Shown: positions 13,495-13,551 of the stretch, piece by piece | Numbering within the stretch: position 1 is the stretch's first letter | Layout: each line of letters begins with the position of its first letter | Origin: Anaerolineales bacterium | Lineage (GTDB): Bacteria > Chloroflexota > Anaerolineae > Anaerolineales > JABWBV01 | NCBI GenBank assembly: GCA_027019845.1 | Contig: JALUWE010000188.1 | Coordinates: 1 to 13,551, forward strand | Length of the DNA stretch: 13,551 nucleotides | Reading direction: 5' to 3' | The notes under the pieces: generated by a model | Databases searched by the model: none | What the model saw: only the letters and a program-made list of their open reading frames with translations | What the model was told of the DNA's origin: nothing | Program-made: the position numbers and the translations under genes

Positions 13495-13551
13495 TCAATG
13501 GCCTAAACAGTACCTTTCTAAGTACAGCTGTGCGCTAATTCGTTCCTAGTT

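Noticed and set aside
13441..13551. Start of a CRISPR array
   Set aside because: Only two imperfect 18-bp copies with an 11-nt gap are present. Repeat identity and spacer length do not fit a CRISPR array, and no cas gene is in the window.

Overview
The window looks like a chromosomal segment from a moderately GC-rich bacterium, most likely a Chloroflexota member of the Anaerolineae type. This is inferred from the kinds of proteins present (a DUF6754-like membrane protein next to a zinc-ribbon protein rich in PDWL motifs, a detached MutL/GlmL-like protein, threonine/proline-rich stalk proteins, an IS256-type transposase remnant). No rRNA, tRNA or other taxonomic marker is present, so the assignment is tentative.

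Left part (1-4400) is a patchwork of unrelated accessory genes with several scars. A strong-looking promoter drives a short possible gene fragment, followed by the first 37 codons of an IS256-family transposase on the minus strand. Then come an intact cytoplasmic-looking S10 serine carboxypeptidase (+), a minus-strand MNT nucleotidyltransferase/HEPN gene pair, a truncated MmcQ/YjbR gene (+), a small membrane protein (+) and an orphan ABC transporter ATPase with a TOBE-like C-terminus (+).

Centre and right (4440-12904) is one compact eight-gene plus-strand operon. It starts at a sigma70-like promoter (4440-4468) and ends at a perfect-stem hairpin terminator (12875-12904), and all gaps between genes are 1-10 nt. 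In order it encodes an 82-aa protein, a DUF6754-like membrane protein, a six-TM protein, an 849-aa zinc-ribbon protein with 17 Trp-centred repeats and two TM segments, a second six-TM protein, a MutL/GlmL-like actin-fold (ASKHA) ATPase, a 351-aa protein with barrel-sandwich-like and KOW-like parts, and a membrane-anchored Thr/Pro stalk protein with an LPDTG-like C-terminus. The joint arrangement suggests one envelope-associated machine: a cytosolic ATPase, polytopic membrane partners, a multivalent docking scaffold and a surface-exposed component. I know of no described function for this set, and it is the best candidate here for an undescribed system.

The right edge holds a convergent DUF952 gene (minus). 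Its upstream side abuts a MITE-like or IS-end-like inverted-repeat segment, followed by AT-richer sequence with an imperfect direct repeat and no gene that I can see.
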